Assembly: GCF_042237075.1 (NCBI RefSeq)
Contig: NZ_JBCGDC010000022.1
Span: 14,705 to 78,704, forward strand
DNA length: 64,000 bases
Reading direction: 5' to 3'
Source of the DNA: Polymorphospora lycopeni
Lineage (GTDB): Bacteria; Actinomycetota; Actinomycetes; Mycobacteriales; Micromonosporaceae
Part shown: piece by piece, positions 50,286-58,764 of the stretch
Layout of the letters: each line of letters begins with the position of its first letter
How positions within the stretch are numbered: position 1 is the first letter of the stretch
The notes under the pieces: model-generated
Told to the model about the DNA's origin: nothing
Database searches by the model: none
What the model saw: the letters and a program-made list of their open reading frames with translations, nothing else
Program-made: the position numbers and the translations under genes

Positions 50286-50602
50286 CTGTGAAGGTCAAGA
50301 AGGGCGACACGGTCATCGTCATCGCCGGCAAGGACAAGGGTGCCAAGGGCAAGGTCATCGCGGCCTACCCGCGGCAGGACAAGGTCCTGGTCGAGGGCGT
50401 GAACCGAGTCAAGAAGCACGAACGCATCCGCACCACCCAGCGCGGCGCGAAGACCGGTGGCATCGTCACCCAGGAGGCTCCGATCCACGTCTCGAACGTG
50501 CAGATCCTCGACTCCGACGGCAAGCCGACCCGGGTCGGGTACCGGTTCGACGACAACGGCCAGAAGGTCCGCATCGCGCGTAGCAACGGTAAGGACCTGT
50601 GA
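50282..50602 (+). CDS. rplX: 50S ribosomal protein L24
   Basis: 106 residues with an N-terminal KOW motif (KVKKGDTVIVIAGKDKGAKGKVI) and EAPIHVSNVQILDSDGKPTRVGYRFDDNG. GTG start fixed by overlap with rplN. Confidence 0.98.
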   Translation: MTVKVKKGDTVIVIAGKDKGAKGKVIAAYPRQDKVLVEGVNRVKKHERIRTTQRGAKTGGIVTQEAPIHVSNVQILDSDGKPTRVGYRFDDNGQKVRIARSNGKDL

Positions 50603-51171
50603 TGACCACGGCTACCGAGACCAAGATCACCCCGCGCCTCAAGGAGCGGTACCGCAACGAGATCATCGGGCAGCTGCGCGAGCAGTTCAAGTACGGCAAC
50701 CCGATGGAGGTGCCCGGCCTCGTCAAGATCGTCGTCAACATGGGTGTCGGTGAGGCTGCCCGCGACGCCAAGCTGATCGAGGGCGCGGTCCGCGACCTGG
50801 CCACGATCACCGGCCAGAAGCCGCAGGTGCGTCGGGCCACCAAGTCCATCGCGCAGTTCAAGCTGCGGGAGGGCATGCCGATCGGTGCCAAGGTCACGCT
50901 GCGTGGCGACCGGATGTGGGAGTTCCTCGACCGGCTGTTGTCGATCGCGCTGCCGCGTATCCGCGACTTCCGCGGTCTCGACGGGCGCAAGCTCGACGGG
51001 AACGGCAACTACACGTTCGGTCTGACCGAGCAGTCGGTGTTCCACGAGATCGACCAGGACCGGATCGATCGTCAGCGGGGCATGGACATCACGGTGGTCA
51101 CGACCGCCACGACCGACGACGAGGGCCGGGCGCTGCTGAAGTTCCTGGGCTTCCCGTTCAAGGAGAACTGA
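50602..51171 (+). CDS. rplE: 50S ribosomal protein L5
   Basis: 189 residues; binds 5S rRNA. PRLKERYRNEIIGQLREQFKYGNPMEVPGLVKIVVNMGVGEA and GLTEQSVFHEIDQDRIDRQRGMDITVVTT. ATG 50602 overlaps the rplX stop (TGATG); GTG 50599, one codon earlier and also overlapping, is the alternative. Confidence 0.98.
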   Translation: MTTATETKITPRLKERYRNEIIGQLREQFKYGNPMEVPGLVKIVVNMGVGEAARDAKLIEGAVRDLATITGQKPQVRRATKSIAQFKLREGMPIGAKVTLRGDRMWEFLDRLLSIALPRIRDFRGLDGRKLDGNGNYTFGLTEQSVFHEIDQDRIDRQRGMDITVVTTATTDDEGRALLKFLGFPFKEN

Positions 51172-51175
51172 GCGA

Positions 51176-51361
51176 ATGGCCAAGAAGGCGCTGATCCTCA
51201 AGGCGGCCGCGAAGCCGAAGTTCTCGGTTCGCGCGTACACCCGCTGCCAGCGTTGCGGGCGTCCGAAGGCGGTCTACCGCAAGTTCGGCCTCTGCCGGGT
51301 GTGCATCCGGGAGATGGCTCACCGCGGTGAGCTGCCCGGCGTGTCCAAGGCTTCCTGGTAA
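51176..51361 (+). CDS. rpsN: 30S ribosomal protein S14, zinc type
   Basis: 61 residues, the short C+ form with both zinc pairs (CQRCGRPKAVYRKFGLCRVC). AKKALILKAAAKPKFSVRAYTR and the end GELPGVSKASW. Four bases after rplE. Confidence 0.98.
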   Translation: MAKKALILKAAAKPKFSVRAYTRCQRCGRPKAVYRKFGLCRVCIREMAHRGELPGVSKASW

Positions 51362-51434
51362 CTAGCTATTGCTCTTCGCCGTAGGCCCGGGGCGCGAGCC
51401 CCGGGAACCCCGGCGAGAAAGGCTGACAGAACCC

Positions 51435-51842
51435 ATGACGATGACCGACCCGATCGCAGACATGCTCACCCGTCTGCGTAACGCCAACCAGGCGTACCAC
51501 GACCAGGTGTCGATGCCCTACTCGAAGATCAAGGCGAACATCGCCGAGGTCCTCAAGGCCGAGGGCTACATCGCGACCTGGTCGGTCGAGGAGCCCGCGG
51601 AGGGCGCCGTCGGCAAGCGACTGGTCGTCGAACTGAAGTACGGCCAGAACCGCGAGCGGAGCCTGGCCGGCATCAAGCGCGTCTCCAAGCCCGGTCTGCG
51701 GGTGTACGCCAAGTCGGACGGGCTCCCGCGGGTGCTCGGTGGACTCGGTGTGGCGATCATTTCGACGTCGCAGGGGCTGCTGACCGACCGGCAGGCCCGC
51801 AAGCGGAGCGTTGGCGGGGAAGTCCTCGCCTTCGTCTGGTAA
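51435..51842 (+). CDS. rpsH: 30S ribosomal protein S8
   Basis: 135 residues. TMTDPIADMLTRLRNANQAYHDQVSMPYSKIKANIAEVLKAEGYI and PRVLGGLGVAIISTSQGLLTDRQARKRSVGGEVLAFVW. ATG 51435 is chosen; ATG 51441 in frame is possible, and a longer in-frame extension lacks conservation. Confidence 0.98.
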   Translation: MTMTDPIADMLTRLRNANQAYHDQVSMPYSKIKANIAEVLKAEGYIATWSVEEPAEGAVGKRLVVELKYGQNRERSLAGIKRVSKPGLRVYAKSDGLPRVLGGLGVAIISTSQGLLTDRQARKRSVGGEVLAFVW

Positions 51843-51855
51843 CGGGGGCCCTGGC

Positions 51856-51918
51856 GTGAGCACCAAGTACGCCGCGAAGCGGAGCCCCGCAGTCGCGAAC
51901 GAAGGAAATGATCGATAA
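51856..51918 (+). repeat. Diverged copy of the nuoM-nuoN repeat bridging rpsH and rplF
   Basis: GCGAAGCGGAGCCCCGCAGT matches the core of the repeat at 15648 and 15707. Read from GTG 51856 it encodes MSTKYAAKRSPAVANEGNDR, sharing the RSPAVAxEG core with those copies. Its TAA (51916-51918) overlaps the rplF ATG (TAATG), and its end GAACGAAGGAAA supplies a Shine-Dalgarno for rplF. The GTG is 13 nt after the rpsH stop. Similarity is seen directly; translation is inferred. Confidence 0.75.
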
Positions 51919-52460
51919 TGTCGCGTATTGGACGTAAGTCGATCCCGGTGCCGGCGGGCGTCGAGGTCACGATCGACGGGCGGACCGTCAAGGTCAAGGG
52001 CCCGAAGGGCGAGCTGTCGCACACCCTCGCCGAGCCGATCACGGCTGAGCGCAGCGAGGACGGCGAGCTGCACGTCAACCGGCCGAACGACGAGCGGCGC
52101 GCCAAGGAACTGCACGGCCTGAGCCGGACCCTGGTCGCCAACATGATCGTCGGAGTGACGGACGGCTACCGCAAGAGCCTGGAGATCCGGGGCACCGGTT
52201 ACCGGGTCGCGGCCAAGGGCAGCGACCTCGAGTTCGCGCTCGGGTTCTCGCACCCGGTCGTCGTGACGCCGCCGGCGGGCATCACCTTCACGGTGGAGAA
52301 GCCGACGCTGTTCCACGTGGCCGGCATCGACAAGCAGCTCGTCGGTGAGGTCGCCGCGAACATCCGGAAGATCCGTCCGCCGGAGCCCTACAAGGGCAAG
52401 GGTGTCAAGTACCTCGACGAGGTAATCCGCCGCAAGGCTGGAAAGGCAGGTAAGAAGTGA
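51918..52460 (+). CDS. rplF: 50S ribosomal protein L6
   Basis: 180 residues. SRIGRKSIPVPAGVEVTIDGRTVKVKGPKGELSHTL and the end FHVAGIDKQLVGEVAANIRKIRPPEPYKGKGVKY. The start overlaps the stop of a bridging repeat; the stop overlaps rplR by GTGA. Confidence 0.98.
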   Translation: MSRIGRKSIPVPAGVEVTIDGRTVKVKGPKGELSHTLAEPITAERSEDGELHVNRPNDERRAKELHGLSRTLVANMIVGVTDGYRKSLEIRGTGYRVAAKGSDLEFALGFSHPVVVTPPAGITFTVEKPTLFHVAGIDKQLVGEVAANIRKIRPPEPYKGKGVKYLDEVIRRKAGKAGKK

Positions 52461-52846
52461 CCGCCACGCTGCTCAAGCGTCGTCGCGGCGTCGCTGCCAA
52501 GCGCGCCGTCGGGCGGGCGCGTCGGCACTTCCGGGTCCGCAAGGGCATCAGTGGCACCGCCGAGCGTCCGCGCCTGGTCGTCACCCGTTCGCTGCGGCAC
52601 ATCACGGCCCAGATCGTCGACGACACCAAGGGACACACCCTGGCGTCGGCGTCGACCCTGGACGCGTCGATCCGCGGTGCCGAGGGTGACAAGAGCGCCC
52701 TGGCGGGCAAGGTCGGCGCACTGCTCGCCGAGCGCGCCAAGTCCGCTGGTGTTTCCAAGGTCGTCTTCGACCGTGGTGGCAACCGGTATGCGGGGCGTCT
52801 CGCCGCGCTCGCCGACGCCGCCCGCGAAGCCGGGCTTGAGTTCTAA
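52457..52846 (+). CDS. rplR: 50S ribosomal protein L18
   Basis: 129 residues; 5S rRNA binding. RHFRVRKGISGTAERPRLVVTRSLRHITAQIVDDTKGHTLASAST and VFDRGGNRYAGRLAALADAAREAGLEF. Confidence 0.98.
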   Translation: MTATLLKRRRGVAAKRAVGRARRHFRVRKGISGTAERPRLVVTRSLRHITAQIVDDTKGHTLASASTLDASIRGAEGDKSALAGKVGALLAERAKSAGVSKVVFDRGGNRYAGRLAALADAAREAGLEF

Positions 52847-52876
52847 CCCCGTCACGAGAAGGAAGGAAGGCTGCTG

Positions 52877-53491
52877 ATGCCAGGTCAACAGCGCCGTGGC
52901 GGCGGGTCCGGTGGCAACGAGGGTGGTCGCCGCGACAACCGCCGTGAGGGCGGCCGCGGAAACGCGCCCGTCGAGAAGACCCCGCACCTTGAGCGGGTAG
53001 TCGCCATCAACCGGGTGGCCAAGGTCGTGAAGGGTGGTCGTCGCTTCAGCTTCACCGCCCTGGTGATCGTGGGCGACGGTGACGGTACCGTGGGTGTGGG
53101 CTACGGGAAGGCCAAGGAGGTGCCCGCGGCGATCGCCAAGGGCGTCGAGGAGGCCAAGAAGCACTTCTTCAAGGTGCCCCGGATCGCCGCGTCGATCCCG
53201 CACCCGGTGCAGGGCGAGGACGCCGCTGGCGTCGTCCTGCTCAAGCCGGCCAGCGCCGGTACGGGTGTCATCGCCGGTGGCCCGGTGCGTGCCGTGCTGG
53301 AGTGCGCCGGTATCCACGACGTGCTCTCGAAGAGCCTCGGCTCGTCGAACCCGATCAACATCGTGCACGCGACCGTGGCCGCTCTGAAGGCCCTCGAATC
53401 GCCGGAGGCGGTCGCCTCCCGTCGGGGTCTTCCGGTCGAGGACGTCGCGCCGGCGGCCATGCTGGCAGCCCGCGCGGGTGTGGGGGCATGA
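52877..53491 (+). CDS. rpsE: 30S ribosomal protein S5
   Basis: 204 residues. A 35-residue Gly/Arg head precedes LERVVAINRVAKVVKGGRRFSFTALVIVGDGDGTVGVGYGKAKEVPAAI. VLECAGIHDVLSKSLGSSNPINIVHAT follows. Overlaps rpmD by ATGA. Confidence 0.98.
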   Translation: MPGQQRRGGGSGGNEGGRRDNRREGGRGNAPVEKTPHLERVVAINRVAKVVKGGRRFSFTALVIVGDGDGTVGVGYGKAKEVPAAIAKGVEEAKKHFFKVPRIAASIPHPVQGEDAAGVVLLKPASAGTGVIAGGPVRAVLECAGIHDVLSKSLGSSNPINIVHATVAALKALESPEAVASRRGLPVEDVAPAAMLAARAGVGA

Positions 53492-53676
53492 CGATGGCAC
53501 GTCTCAAGGTCACCCAGCTCCGGTCCGAGATCGGTGCCAAGCGCAACCAGCGTGAGTCGCTGCGGTCGCTCGGTCTCAAGCGGATCAACGACGTGGTGGT
53601 CAAGGAGGACCGGCCCGAGATTCGGGGCATGATCTTCACCGTGAACCACCTCGTGAAGGTCGAGGAGGTCGACTAA
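53488..53676 (+). CDS. rpmD: 50S ribosomal protein L30
   Basis: 62 residues. ARLKVTQLRSEIGAKRNQRESLRSLGLKRINDVVVKEDRPEIRGMI. ATG 53488 is selected for its ATGA overlap with rpsE; ATG 53494 (MARLKV) is the alternative. TAATG overlap with rplO. Confidence 0.96.
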   Translation: MTMARLKVTQLRSEIGAKRNQRESLRSLGLKRINDVVVKEDRPEIRGMIFTVNHLVKVEEVD

Positions 53677-54119
53677 TGACGATCAAGGTTCACCACCTTC
53701 GTCCGGCCCCCGGTGCCAAGACCGCCAAGACCCGTGTGGGTCGCGGTGAGGGCTCCAAGGGCAAGACCGCCGGTCGAGGCACCAAGGGTTCGAAGGCCCG
53801 CAAGAACATCTCGGCGGCGTTCGAGGGTGGGCAGATGCCTATCCACATGCGCCTGCCGAAGCTGAAGGGCTTCAAGAACAAGAACAAGGTCGTGTTCCAG
53901 GTGGTCAACCTGGACCGGCTCGCGGAACTCTTCCCCGAGGGCGGCCAGGTGGGCCCGGCCGAGCTGGTCGAGGCCGGCGCGGTGCGCAAGGGCCAGCCGG
54001 TCAAGGTTCTCGGCACCGGTGAGCTGGGCGGCGTCCAGCTCCAGGTGTCGGCCCAGGCGTTCAGCGCCTCGGCCAAGGAGAAGATCGCCGCTGCCGGTGG
54101 CTCGGTAACAGAGCTGTAA
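53676..54119 (+). CDS. rplO: 50S ribosomal protein L15
   Basis: 147 residues. HHLRPAPGAKTAKTRVGRGEGSKGKTAGRGTKGSKAR and FEGGQMPIHMRLPKLKGFKN. Last gene before a 241-bp gap to secY. Confidence 0.98.
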   Translation: MTIKVHHLRPAPGAKTAKTRVGRGEGSKGKTAGRGTKGSKARKNISAAFEGGQMPIHMRLPKLKGFKNKNKVVFQVVNLDRLAELFPEGGQVGPAELVEAGAVRKGQPVKVLGTGELGGVQLQVSAQAFSASAKEKIAAAGGSVTEL

Positions 54120-54130
54120 GGAAGTACTGG

Positions 54131-54177
54131 GATCGTGGCGTCCGATCAGTTGGAACCAACTGGCGGGCGCCACGGTC
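54131..54177 (+). terminator. Strong hairpin between rplO and secY
   Basis: Core GTGGCGTCCGATCAGTTGG (54135-54153) pairs with CCAACTGGCGGGCGCCAC (54156-54173) with one bulge; GATC and GGTC add four outer pairs. There is no U tract. It is a terminator or attenuator setting secY-adk-map apart from the ribosomal genes. Further on, GGACTG-TTA-CAGTCC (54252-54266) is a perfect small palindrome, and TAATAT (54201-54206) a possible -10 box. Confidence 0.6.
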
Positions 54178-54361
54178 TACTAAGGGACCAATCGTCCCGT
54201 TAATATCGGTGCCGGTGGATGTGGCAGGACGGACCTGCCCTGAAACCGATTGGACTGTTACAGTCCGAGTCCCAGCCATGGATTTCGGGCCCCACCCGCC
54301 CGGGACCAACCCTGACCGCCACTGACTCAGCCGGCGGCCCGCCTCGCGCAGGAGGAAAGAG

Positions 54362-55705
54362 TTGCTCTCCGCCTTCAGCAGTGCGTTCCGCACGCCTGAC
54401 CTGCGCAAGAAGCTGCTGTTTACAGTGGCTATCGTCGCGATCTACCGGCTCGGCGCGACGATCCCCAGCCCCGGCGTGTCCTACGGCAACGTGCAGAACT
54501 GCATCGACGCCATGGAGAACGGGGAGACCAGCGGTGTCTTCACACTGCTGAACCTCTTCTCCGGTGGAGCGCTGCTCTCGCTGTCGGTCTTTGCGCTCGG
54601 CATCATGCCGTACATCACAGCCTCGATCATCCTGCAGCTGCTCACAGTCGTGATCCCGCGACTCGAGCAGCTTCGCAAGGAAGGCCAGTCCGGTCAGGCG
54701 AAGATCACCCAGTACACCCGCTACCTGACTCTCGGGCTCGGTGTGCTCCAGGCGTCGGCCTTCGTCGCGCTGGCCCGCTCCGGCCAGCTCTTCCAGGGCA
54801 ACTGCCCGCAGACCGACCCGCAGTTCGCGATCATCCCCACCGGCACCGGTCTGCCGACCTGGCTCACCGTCACGGTTCTGGTCATCACGATGACCGCCGG
54901 CACCGGCCTGGTCATGTGGCTCGGCGAGCTCATCACCGACCGCGGCGTCGGCAACGGCATGTCGGTCCTGATCTTCACCTCGATCGCCGCCCGGCTCCCC
55001 AGCGAGGGTTGGTCGATCAAGACCACCAACGGTTGGGGCATGTTCGCCCTCGTGATCGCCCTGGTGCTGATCGTCATCACCGCGGTGGTCTTCATCGAGC
55101 AGGCGCAGCGCCGCATCCCGGTGCAGTACGCGAAGCGGATGATCGGCCGCCGGATGTACGGCGGTACCTCGACCTACATCCCGCTGAAGGTCAACCAGGC
55201 CGGTGTCATCCCGGTCATCTTCGCCTCGTCGCTGCTCTACCTGCCCCAGCTCGGCCTTCAGTTCTTCGACCCGAACGACCCGGGCGACGTCCAGATCTGG
55301 GTGCAGAACAACCTGGCCGACCCGCGTAGCCCGATCTACATCGCGGTCTACTTCCTGATGATCATCTTCTTCACGTACTTCTACGTCTCGATCACGTTCA
55401 ACCCGACCGAGGTCGCGGACAACATGAAGAAGTACGGCGGTTTCGTCCCCGGCATCCGCCCGGGCAAGCCGACCGCGGAGTACCTCGACTTCATCCTGAG
55501 CCGGATCACCCTGCCGGGCGCGCTCTACCTGGGCCTCATCTCGATCCTGCCGAACTTCTTCTTCATCTGGCTCAACAGCGACCAGTACGTGAACTTCCCG
55601 TTTGGTGGCACCGCGGTGCTCATCATGGTCGGCGTCGGATTGGAAACCGTGAAGCAGATCGAGAGTCAACTCATGCAGCGGAACTACGAAGGGTTCCTGC
55701 GGTAA
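54362..55705 (+). CDS. secY: Preprotein translocase subunit SecY
   Basis: 447 residues, ten predicted membrane helices, the protein-conducting channel. TTG 54362 (LSAFSSAFRTPDLRKKLLFTVAIVAIYRLGATIPSPGV) is the start, with AGGAGGAAAG immediately upstream. The cytosolic loops IEQAQRRIPVQYAKRM and the C-terminal FIWLNSDQYVNFPFGGTAVLIMVGVGLETVKQIESQL are typical. adk starts directly after the stop. Confidence 0.97.
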   Translation: MLSAFSSAFRTPDLRKKLLFTVAIVAIYRLGATIPSPGVSYGNVQNCIDAMENGETSGVFTLLNLFSGGALLSLSVFALGIMPYITASIILQLLTVVIPRLEQLRKEGQSGQAKITQYTRYLTLGLGVLQASAFVALARSGQLFQGNCPQTDPQFAIIPTGTGLPTWLTVTVLVITMTAGTGLVMWLGELITDRGVGNGMSVLIFTSIAARLPSEGWSIKTTNGWGMFALVIALVLIVITAVVFIEQAQRRIPVQYAKRMIGRRMYGGTSTYIPLKVNQAGVIPVIFASSLLYLPQLGLQFFDPNDPGDVQIWVQNNLADPRSPIYIAVYFLMIIFFTYFYVSITFNPTEVADNMKKYGGFVPGIRPGKPTAEYLDFILSRITLPGALYLGLISILPNFFFIWLNSDQYVNFPFGGTAVLIMVGVGLETVKQIESQLMQRNYEGFLR

Positions 55706-56359
55706 ATGAGACTGGTTCTGGTTGGCCCCCCGGGGGCGGGGAAGGGGACCCAGGCGGAGTTCATCGCCGCTCACCTGTCCGTGCCCAAGATCTCGACGGG
55801 GGACATCTTCCGGGCCAACGTCTCCCAGGGCACCCCGCTGGGAGTCGAGGCCAAGCGGTACATGGACGCGGGCAAGCTGGTCCCGGACGAGGTCACCATC
55901 AACATGGTCCGGGGCCGGCTCGCCGAGCCGGACGCTGCCGAGGGGTTCCTGCTCGACGGGTTCCCCCGGACGACCCCGCAGGCCGCGGCCCTGGACAAGC
56001 TGCTCGCCGACCTCGGGACCGCGCTCGACCTCGTCATGGAGTTGGTCGTCGACGACGACGAGGTGATCCGGCGGCTCTCCGGCCGGCGCACCTGCCGGGG
56101 CTGCGGCAAGATCTGGCACGTCGAGTTCGACGCGACCACGCGGGAAGGGGTCTGCGACCGGTGTGGCGCCGACCTCTTCCAGCGTGACGACGACAAGGCC
56201 GAGACGATCGCCGAGCGGCTGGTCGAATACGCGCACAAGACGGCGCCCCTGGTCGACTACTACGGCGCCCAGGGCAAGCTGGTCGGTATCGACGCGACCG
56301 GGCCGGTGGAAGACGTCACGGTACGGGCTATCGACGCACTGCGGTCGTACGGCGGTTAG
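55706..56359 (+). CDS. adk: Adenylate kinase
   Basis: 217 residues; interconverts ATP + AMP and 2 ADP. P-loop GPPGAGKGTQAEFIAAHL, AMP-site KISTGDIFRANV, LLDGFPRTTPQA. The long LID carries a zinc site, CRGCGKIWHVEFDATTREGVCDRCGADL (four Cys). The ATG abuts the secY TAA. Confidence 0.98.
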   Translation: MRLVLVGPPGAGKGTQAEFIAAHLSVPKISTGDIFRANVSQGTPLGVEAKRYMDAGKLVPDEVTINMVRGRLAEPDAAEGFLLDGFPRTTPQAAALDKLLADLGTALDLVMELVVDDDEVIRRLSGRRTCRGCGKIWHVEFDATTREGVCDRCGADLFQRDDDKAETIAERLVEYAHKTAPLVDYYGAQGKLVGIDATGPVEDVTVRAIDALRSYGG

Positions 56360-56431
56360 GCTCGATCAAGTGGTCGCGTACCGGTTCCTCGGCACGCGCC
56401 GCGACCGTCAACGGAAGGCCCGATACCTCCA

Positions 56432-57283
56432 ATGCGCCGTCAGCGGCTGAACATCCAGCTAAAGACCCCTGAGCAGATCGACCTGATGCGTGCCGCGGGG
56501 CTGGTCGTCGCGGCTGCCCTGGCCCGGATGCGCGAGGCGGTGGCGCCCGGGATCACCACGGCCGATCTGGACGCGATCGCCGAGTCGGTGATCCGGGACG
56601 CGGGGGCGGTCCCCTCGTTCAAGGGCTACCACGGGTTCCCGGCCACGATCTGCTCCTCGGTGAACGAGCAGATCGTGCACGCCATCCCGTCACCGCGCCA
56701 GGTACTGCGGAACGGCGATCTCATCTCGATCGACTGCGGGGCCGTACTCGACGGCTGGCACGGGGACGCGGCGATCACGGTGGGCGTGGGCGACGTGGAC
56801 CCGGCCCTGCTGCGGATGGCCGAGGTCGCCGAGGACGCGATGTGGGCGGGTATCGCGGCGGCGGCCCAGGGTGCCGCCGCCGGCCGGGGGCGGCTCACCG
56901 ACATCTCCCATGCCGTCGAGACGGCGGTTCGCAAGGGCGGCCGTTACGGCATCGTCGACGGGTACGGCGGGCACGGCATCGGGACCGAGATGCACCAGGA
57001 CCCGCACGTGCTCAACCACGGCCGGCCGGGACGTGGCCCGGCGCTGGTGCCGGGCATGGCGCTGGCGATCGAGCCGATGATCACGATGGGATCGCCCAAG
57101 ACCGCCGAGCTGGCCGACGGTTGGACCGTGGTCACCCGGGACGGGTCGGTCGCGGCGCACGTCGAGCACTCCTCGGCGATCCTCGACGACGGCATCTGGG
57201 TGCTGACCGCACCGGACGGCGGCCGGGGCCGGCTGGGCGATCTGGTGACCGCGCGACAGCCGGCGACGTCGTCGCCGGCGTGA
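56432..57283 (+). CDS. map: Type I methionine aminopeptidase
   Basis: 283 residues; removes the initiator Met from new proteins. IQLKTPEQIDLMRAAGLVVA, HGFPATICSSVNEQIVHAIP, the metal ligands in SIDCGAVLDGWHGDAAIT (two Asp), GHGIGTEMHQ (His), AIEPMITMG (Glu) and HVEHSSAIL (Glu). Residues 250-283 form a short low-complexity tail. Confidence 0.96.
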   Translation: MRRQRLNIQLKTPEQIDLMRAAGLVVAAALARMREAVAPGITTADLDAIAESVIRDAGAVPSFKGYHGFPATICSSVNEQIVHAIPSPRQVLRNGDLISIDCGAVLDGWHGDAAITVGVGDVDPALLRMAEVAEDAMWAGIAAAAQGAAAGRGRLTDISHAVETAVRKGGRYGIVDGYGGHGIGTEMHQDPHVLNHGRPGRGPALVPGMALAIEPMITMGSPKTAELADGWTVVTRDGSVAAHVEHSSAILDDGIWVLTAPDGGRGRLGDLVTARQPATSSPA

Positions 57284-57354
57284 CGGCGACGCCCGGCGGC
57301 ACGGACGGTCGACCGGCGCGAACCTCCTGGGGCGGAGGTGGCATCCTCGTAGGC

Positions 57355-57912
57355 ATGGATCGGCGTGAAGACATGCGCGCGGCGGACTCCGATCGGGAGG
57401 CGGTCGCCGAGCAACTCCGGGTCGCGTTGGGCGAAGGCCGGCTTGAACTGCACGAATACGACGAACGGCTACAGCAGGTCTACCTCGCGAAGACGTACGC
57501 CGATCTTGACGGGTTGCTCTCGGACCTGCCGGGCACCATCCCCGCGGCGAAGGCGCAGCTCGTGCCGATCGGGGAGAAGGGCGAGTTCGTGGCGCCCGAG
57601 GCGGACGGGCGCTATCCGCACGCGACGCGGCGCTGGCTGGCCGACACGTGGGACGGCTACGGCCTCACGGTCGGCATCGTGGTCGGCATCTGGGCGGTCA
57701 TCTGCCTGATGAGCCAGGAGCTGATCTACTTCTGGCCGGGATGGGTGGCCGGGCCGTGGGGGGCGGTGCTGATCGCGATCACGATCAGCGGGCTGGTCAC
57801 CGGCGAGCCACAGAAGTGGGCGGCGAAGGAAGCCCGTAAGCGGCAGGCCAAAGCGGAGAAGAAAGCGCGCAAAAAGGCACAAAAGGAATCTGAGGACGAG
57901 GACGACGACTGA
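57355..57912 (+). CDS. DUF1707 and 2TM domain protein
   Basis: 185 residues. N-terminal DUF1707 (MRAADSDREAVAEQLRVALGEGRLELHEYDERLQQVYLAKTYADLDGLLSDLP) is followed by two hydrophobic segments (GLTVGIVVGIWAVICLM; GPWGAVLIAITISGLVTG) and a highly charged Lys/Glu/Asp tail. DUF1707 occurs in many actinobacterial membrane proteins; function unknown. ATG 57355 or ATG 57373 could be the start. Confidence 0.8.
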   Translation: MDRREDMRAADSDREAVAEQLRVALGEGRLELHEYDERLQQVYLAKTYADLDGLLSDLPGTIPAAKAQLVPIGEKGEFVAPEADGRYPHATRRWLADTWDGYGLTVGIVVGIWAVICLMSQELIYFWPGWVAGPWGAVLIAITISGLVTGEPQKWAAKEARKRQAKAEKKARKKAQKESEDEDDD

Positions 57913-57947
57913 ACCGCGACCTGCGGTCGGGTGACCAAGACCTCGGT

Positions 57948-57977
57948 TTGCCGTCGATACCTGGGCGCGCGTACACT
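57948..57977 (+). promoter_or_regulatory. Candidate infA operon promoter
   Basis: TTGCCG (57948-57953), 18-nt spacer, TACACT (57972-57977), about 180 nt before infA; the leader between is GC-rich and unannotated. Confidence 0.6.
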
Positions 57978-58155
57978 GGCTGATCGGCGCACAGCGTCCA
58001 CTCCATCATGCCCACCCCGCGCTTCCGGTGGGTCTTGGAGCCGCGGCTGGCGCGGATCGTTCCACGTCGCGAGGGGCATGTCCCCCGCGGGCGGGGTGGT
58101 CCGTGAAAGGTGTTGTGTGCCATCCGGATAAACCGACGTCAGGACAGCGGAGGAC

Positions 58156-58377
58156 ATGCCGAAAAAAGACGGGGCCATTGAAATCGAAGGCCGGGTCATC
58201 GAGCCACTGCCGAACGCGATGTTTCGGGTGGAGTTGGCCAACGGTCACAAGGTGCTGGCTCACATCAGTGGCAAGATGCGGCAGCACTACATCCGCATCC
58301 TGCCCGAGGACCGGGTAGTCGTCGAGCTCTCGCCCTACGACCTGACCCGCGGGCGCATCGTCTACCGCTACAAGTAA
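58156..58377 (+). CDS. infA: Translation initiation factor IF-1
   Basis: 73 residues, OB fold: KKDGAIEIEGRVIEPLPNAMFRVELANGHKVLAHISGKMRQHYIRILPEDRVVVELSPYDLTRGRI. Complete and canonical. Confidence 0.98.
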   Translation: MPKKDGAIEIEGRVIEPLPNAMFRVELANGHKVLAHISGKMRQHYIRILPEDRVVVELSPYDLTRGRIVYRYK

Positions 58378-58472
58378 CACCTGACGACGGCCGGGATGTC
58401 CCCGTGTCCGTCCTCGAAGTCCGGCGCGTGACGCGTCGCGTCGCCGGGTGTAGATGGGAAGTAAGGCAAACC

Positions 58473-58589
58473 GTGAAGGTCAAGCCGAGCGTCAAGAGGA
58501 TCTGCAACAACTGCCGGGTCATCCGGCGGCACGGCCGGGTCATGGTCATCTGCAAGACCGACCCGCGCCACAAGCAGCGCCAGGGCTGA
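58473..58589 (+). CDS. rpmJ: 50S ribosomal protein L36
   Basis: 38 residues: KVKPSVKRICNNCRVIRRHG, then RVMVICKTDPRHKQRQG. Zinc ligands Cys11, Cys14, Cys27 and His33 are present. GTG 58473 is the start. Confidence 0.97.
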   Translation: MKVKPSVKRICNNCRVIRRHGRVMVICKTDPRHKQRQG

Positions 58590-58671
58590 GTCCCTGCCGC
58601 TGGCAGATCGCACAACCGAACAAGCTCGTCCCAGCCGCGGGAGTTTCGCCCCTGAGGGCGCACACGCGCGG

Positions 58672-58703
58672 CAGACCCCCGGTCGGAGGCCGGGGCCCGT
58701 CTG
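58672..58703 (+). promoter_or_regulatory. Hairpin in the rpsM leader
   Basis: CAGACCCCCGG pairs with CCGGGGCCCGTCTG (three bases bulged), in the 175-nt gap between rpmJ and rpsM. It may have a regulatory or processing role. Confidence 0.45.
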
Positions 58704-58764
58704 GGCAGGCGGGGTGGGTCGGGCACAGACCTCCGTGAGGAAAACACGAGGAGTACGCCCGCAC

